64,000 bases of DNA from Oceanicaulis sp. BBD 1991-10. GTDB taxonomy: Bacteria; Pseudomonadota; Alphaproteobacteria; Caulobacterales; Maricaulaceae. Under the pieces are notes generated by a model. It saw only the letters and a program-made list of their open reading frames with translations. It made no database searches and was not told where the DNA came from. Position 1 is the stretch's first letter. Each line of letters begins with the position of its first letter. Position numbers and translations under genes: made by a program. Location: NCBI GenBank assembly GCA_001657295.1, contig LYSW01000006.1, positions 1 through 64,000 on the forward strand, in the 5' to 3' direction. Positions 62,552 to 64,000 of the stretch are shown here, one piece after another.

Positions 62552-63055
62552 TCAGTCGCGCCACCACTGGCGCGCTTGCCGGCGAGACTGGCGGGCTTCC
62601 AAGGCGGCGTCCAGCTCTTCAGGGCTGATCGCATCATCGCCATTGGCGTCCAGCCGCTCGAACAGGCGGCCCTCGCGGCCGACGAATTCGGCGCGCGAGA
62701 TACGACCGTCCTCGTCGGCGTCGATCCGCGCCAGTCCTCGGCGGCCGCGCCGCGGGCCGTCCTCATCGCCGCGCAGGGCGTGCAGCCGCTGGCGGGTCGG
62801 GGAGGCGTCGGCGAGATCGAGGAAGCCGTCGCCATTGCGGTCGCGGAAATCAAATTCCTCGCCCTGCAGCCGCTCGACTTCGGCGCGCGTGACGGTGTTG
62901 TCGCCATTATAATCAGCCGCGCCCAGCATCATGATCGCCATGCCGGCGCGTCCAGGCCCGTCGCCGCGCGGACCGCCAGGCCCCGGCTGGGCCGCCGCCA
63001 CGCCGCTGATGATCAGCACGCAGGCCGCCGCGGTGGTGAAAAGAAACGTCTTCAT
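62552..63055 (-). CDS. Secreted EF-hand protein
   Basis: A 167-residue exported protein: signal peptide about 1-22 (SGVAAAQ), a Gly/Pro-rich linker, and four EF-hand loops with the DxDxDG pattern: 48-59 (DYNGDNTVTRAE), 72-83 (DRNGDGFLDLAD), 112-123 (DADEDGRISRAE) and 136-147 (DANGDDAISPEE). It should bind Ca2+ in the periplasm. It is 18 nt upstream of the ECF sigma factor gene, so it may sense or be part of the same response. Confidence 0.9.
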   Translation of the reverse strand: MKTFLFTTAAACVLIISGVAAAQPGPGGPRGDGPGRAGMAIMMLGAADYNGDNTVTRAEVERLQGEEFDFRDRNGDGFLDLADASPTRQRLHALRGDEDGPRRGRRGLARIDADEDGRISRAEFVGREGRLFERLDANGDDAISPEELDAALEARQSRRQARQWWRD

Positions 63056-63109
63056 CTAACCAACTCCGTTTTTCTTATCGAGGCCCGATTGGGCGCTGTC
63101 GCGCCCCCC

Positions 63110-64000
63110 TCATCCCCCCTTACGGAGCGTTAGATCATGATCCGTCGCGACCGGTTCAGAGCCCTGGTCCTTGAGCGGACCGATCAGGCGTTCGAAAACC
63201 GACCGCACCGTCTCAGCATGGCGTTCGATGCGCGCACTCACCTCTGTCAGGTCTGCGGCGTCACAGGCGGCGGCGAGACGGGCGGCGAAAGGCGCGCTTG
63301 CGTTTTCAGGGTCGAACCCCGAGCCATGGGCGGCGCGCATGAGCTGTGTAAGCGCGGCGTAATCCTCATGCGCCGCGAGCAATGCATCGGCGTCGTCGCG
63401 CGCCAGCACACCCGCCGCGGCCAGCCGCTCGAGCGCATCTCCGGTATGCGAAGACAGCTGCCGGCCCAGCCTAAGCTGGGCTGACTGGGCGATGAACTCG
63501 ATCTCAATCAGGCCGCCGGACCGCAGCTTCAGATCCCATGCTCCGCTCGCCGGCTTGTCCCGCAACAAGCGCTTGCGCATGTCCCGCGCGTCCGCACGGA
63601 TCTGCACCGCATCCCCCGCTTCGCTCACCGCTGTCGCCAGCGCGGCGTTTGTTGCGTCTACGAGCCCTTCGGCGGCGACGACCCGCCCCCGGGTAAGCGC
63701 CATGCGCTCCCAGGTCCAGGCTTCGGAGCTGGCGTAATAGGCGTCGAGCCGGGACAACCGGACCGCGATCGGACCAGCTGAGCCGGACGGCCGCAAAGCC
63801 ATGTCGACTTCGTAAAGCGCCCCCTCCTGCGTCGGCGCCGACAGGGCCGCGACCAGGCGCTGGGTGAAACGCACGAACCAGGCCTCCGCACCGACGGGCA
63901 TTGAGCCCTGAGATTGGCCGGACCGCGGATCGTAGATGACGATCAAATCGAGATCTGAATCCGCGGATAATTCCCGCCCGCCCAGCTTACCCATGCCCAG
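63110..64000 (-). CDS. glnE: Glutamine-synthetase adenylyltransferase, C-terminal part (partial)
   Basis: The frame is open to the window edge at 64000, so only the C-terminal portion of about 297 residues is present. GMGKLGGRELSADSDLDLIVIYDP is the second nucleotidyltransferase motif of GlnE, and the helical end TEVSARIERHAETVRSVFERL is typical. GlnE adenylylates and deadenylylates glutamine synthetase in response to PII proteins. The N-terminal deadenylylase half lies outside the window. Confidence 0.93.
   Translation of the reverse strand: MGMGKLGGRELSADSDLDLIVIYDPRSGQSQGSMPVGAEAWFVRFTQRLVAALSAPTQEGALYEVDMALRPSGSAGPIAVRLSRLDAYYASSEAWTWERMALTRGRVVAAEGLVDATNAALATAVSEAGDAVQIRADARDMRKRLLRDKPASGAWDLKLRSGGLIEIEFIAQSAQLRLGRQLSSHTGDALERLAAAGVLARDDADALLAAHEDYAALTQLMRAAHGSGFDPENASAPFAARLAAACDAADLTEVSARIERHAETVRSVFERLIGPLKDQGSEPVATDHDLTLRKGG

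Overview
The window is high-GC DNA from an alphaproteobacterium. The gene content points to a stalked or dimorphic lineage of the Caulobacterales/Maricaulales type (Maricaulis, Oceanicaulis or a relative). The evidence is a complete holdfast-anchor operon (hfaA-hfaB-hfaD), a PleC-like hybrid-free sensor kinase preceded by a single-domain response regulator, several PilZ/c-di-GMP proteins, DUF3126 and DUF1289 proteins, and an alphaproteobacterial rRNA leader. The genus is inference. The window reads as ordinary chromosome: there is no phage, integrase, transposase or CRISPR array.

Layout. 1-1340: 5' part of a 16S rRNA gene (minus strand) with its leader, a boxA and three similar promoters. 1344-4500: CBS protein, DUF2157/GDYXXLXY membrane pair, rhomboid protease. 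4571-9461: holdfast anchor genes, a secreted EreA/ChaN-like protein and a secreted Asn/Gly/His-repeat protein. 9926-14252: PAS, tandem PilZ and GYF_2/Cas2-like-fold proteins, a methyltransferase, gamma-carbonic anhydrase, and a structured leader or sRNA before a PhoH-like ATPase. 14297-16303: two divergent membrane proteins of unknown function. 16300-25498: a long leftward run with an osmoprotectant ABC importer, DUF3126, cysE, a NUDIX hydrolase and a TetR-controlled RND efflux pump with a perfect palindromic operator. 25650-35535: nitroreductase, class II DAHP synthase, a NIT-HAMP-MCP-PilZ chemoreceptor, HU, a decayed DUF3667 gene, an oxidoreductase and gltX. 35539-43952: esterase, an M56 peptidase carrying ankyrin repeats with its BlaI-type repressor and operator, gor, rpiA, gabD, glmU. 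44056-50322: gph, tRNA-Val, a Fur-boxed fbpABC ferric importer, a leucine-dehydrogenase family enzyme. 50503-57683: small housekeeping and unknown genes, TauE/MarR, a beta-barrel protein, dusA. 57765-64000: response regulator, PleC-like kinase, an ECF sigma/anti-sigma/CnrX-like sensor operon led by an EF-hand protein, and the 3' end of glnE.

How the parts work together. Surface attachment (hfa genes), c-di-GMP sensing (PilZ proteins, PilZ-tailed chemoreceptor) and polar development (PleC-like kinase) fit one life-style. Four local regulatory circuits can be read from the DNA: TetR/palindrome/RND pump, BlaI/TACAnnTGTA/M56-ankyrin, Fur box/fbpABC, and ECF sigma/anti-sigma/periplasmic sensor. 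The least described pieces are the M56-ankyrin sensor, the GYF_2 plus Cas2-like-fold protein, the repeat protein next to hfa, the structured element before phoH, and the divergent membrane pair at 14.3-16.3 kb. Convergent gene pairs are packed so tightly that several share stop-codon bases.
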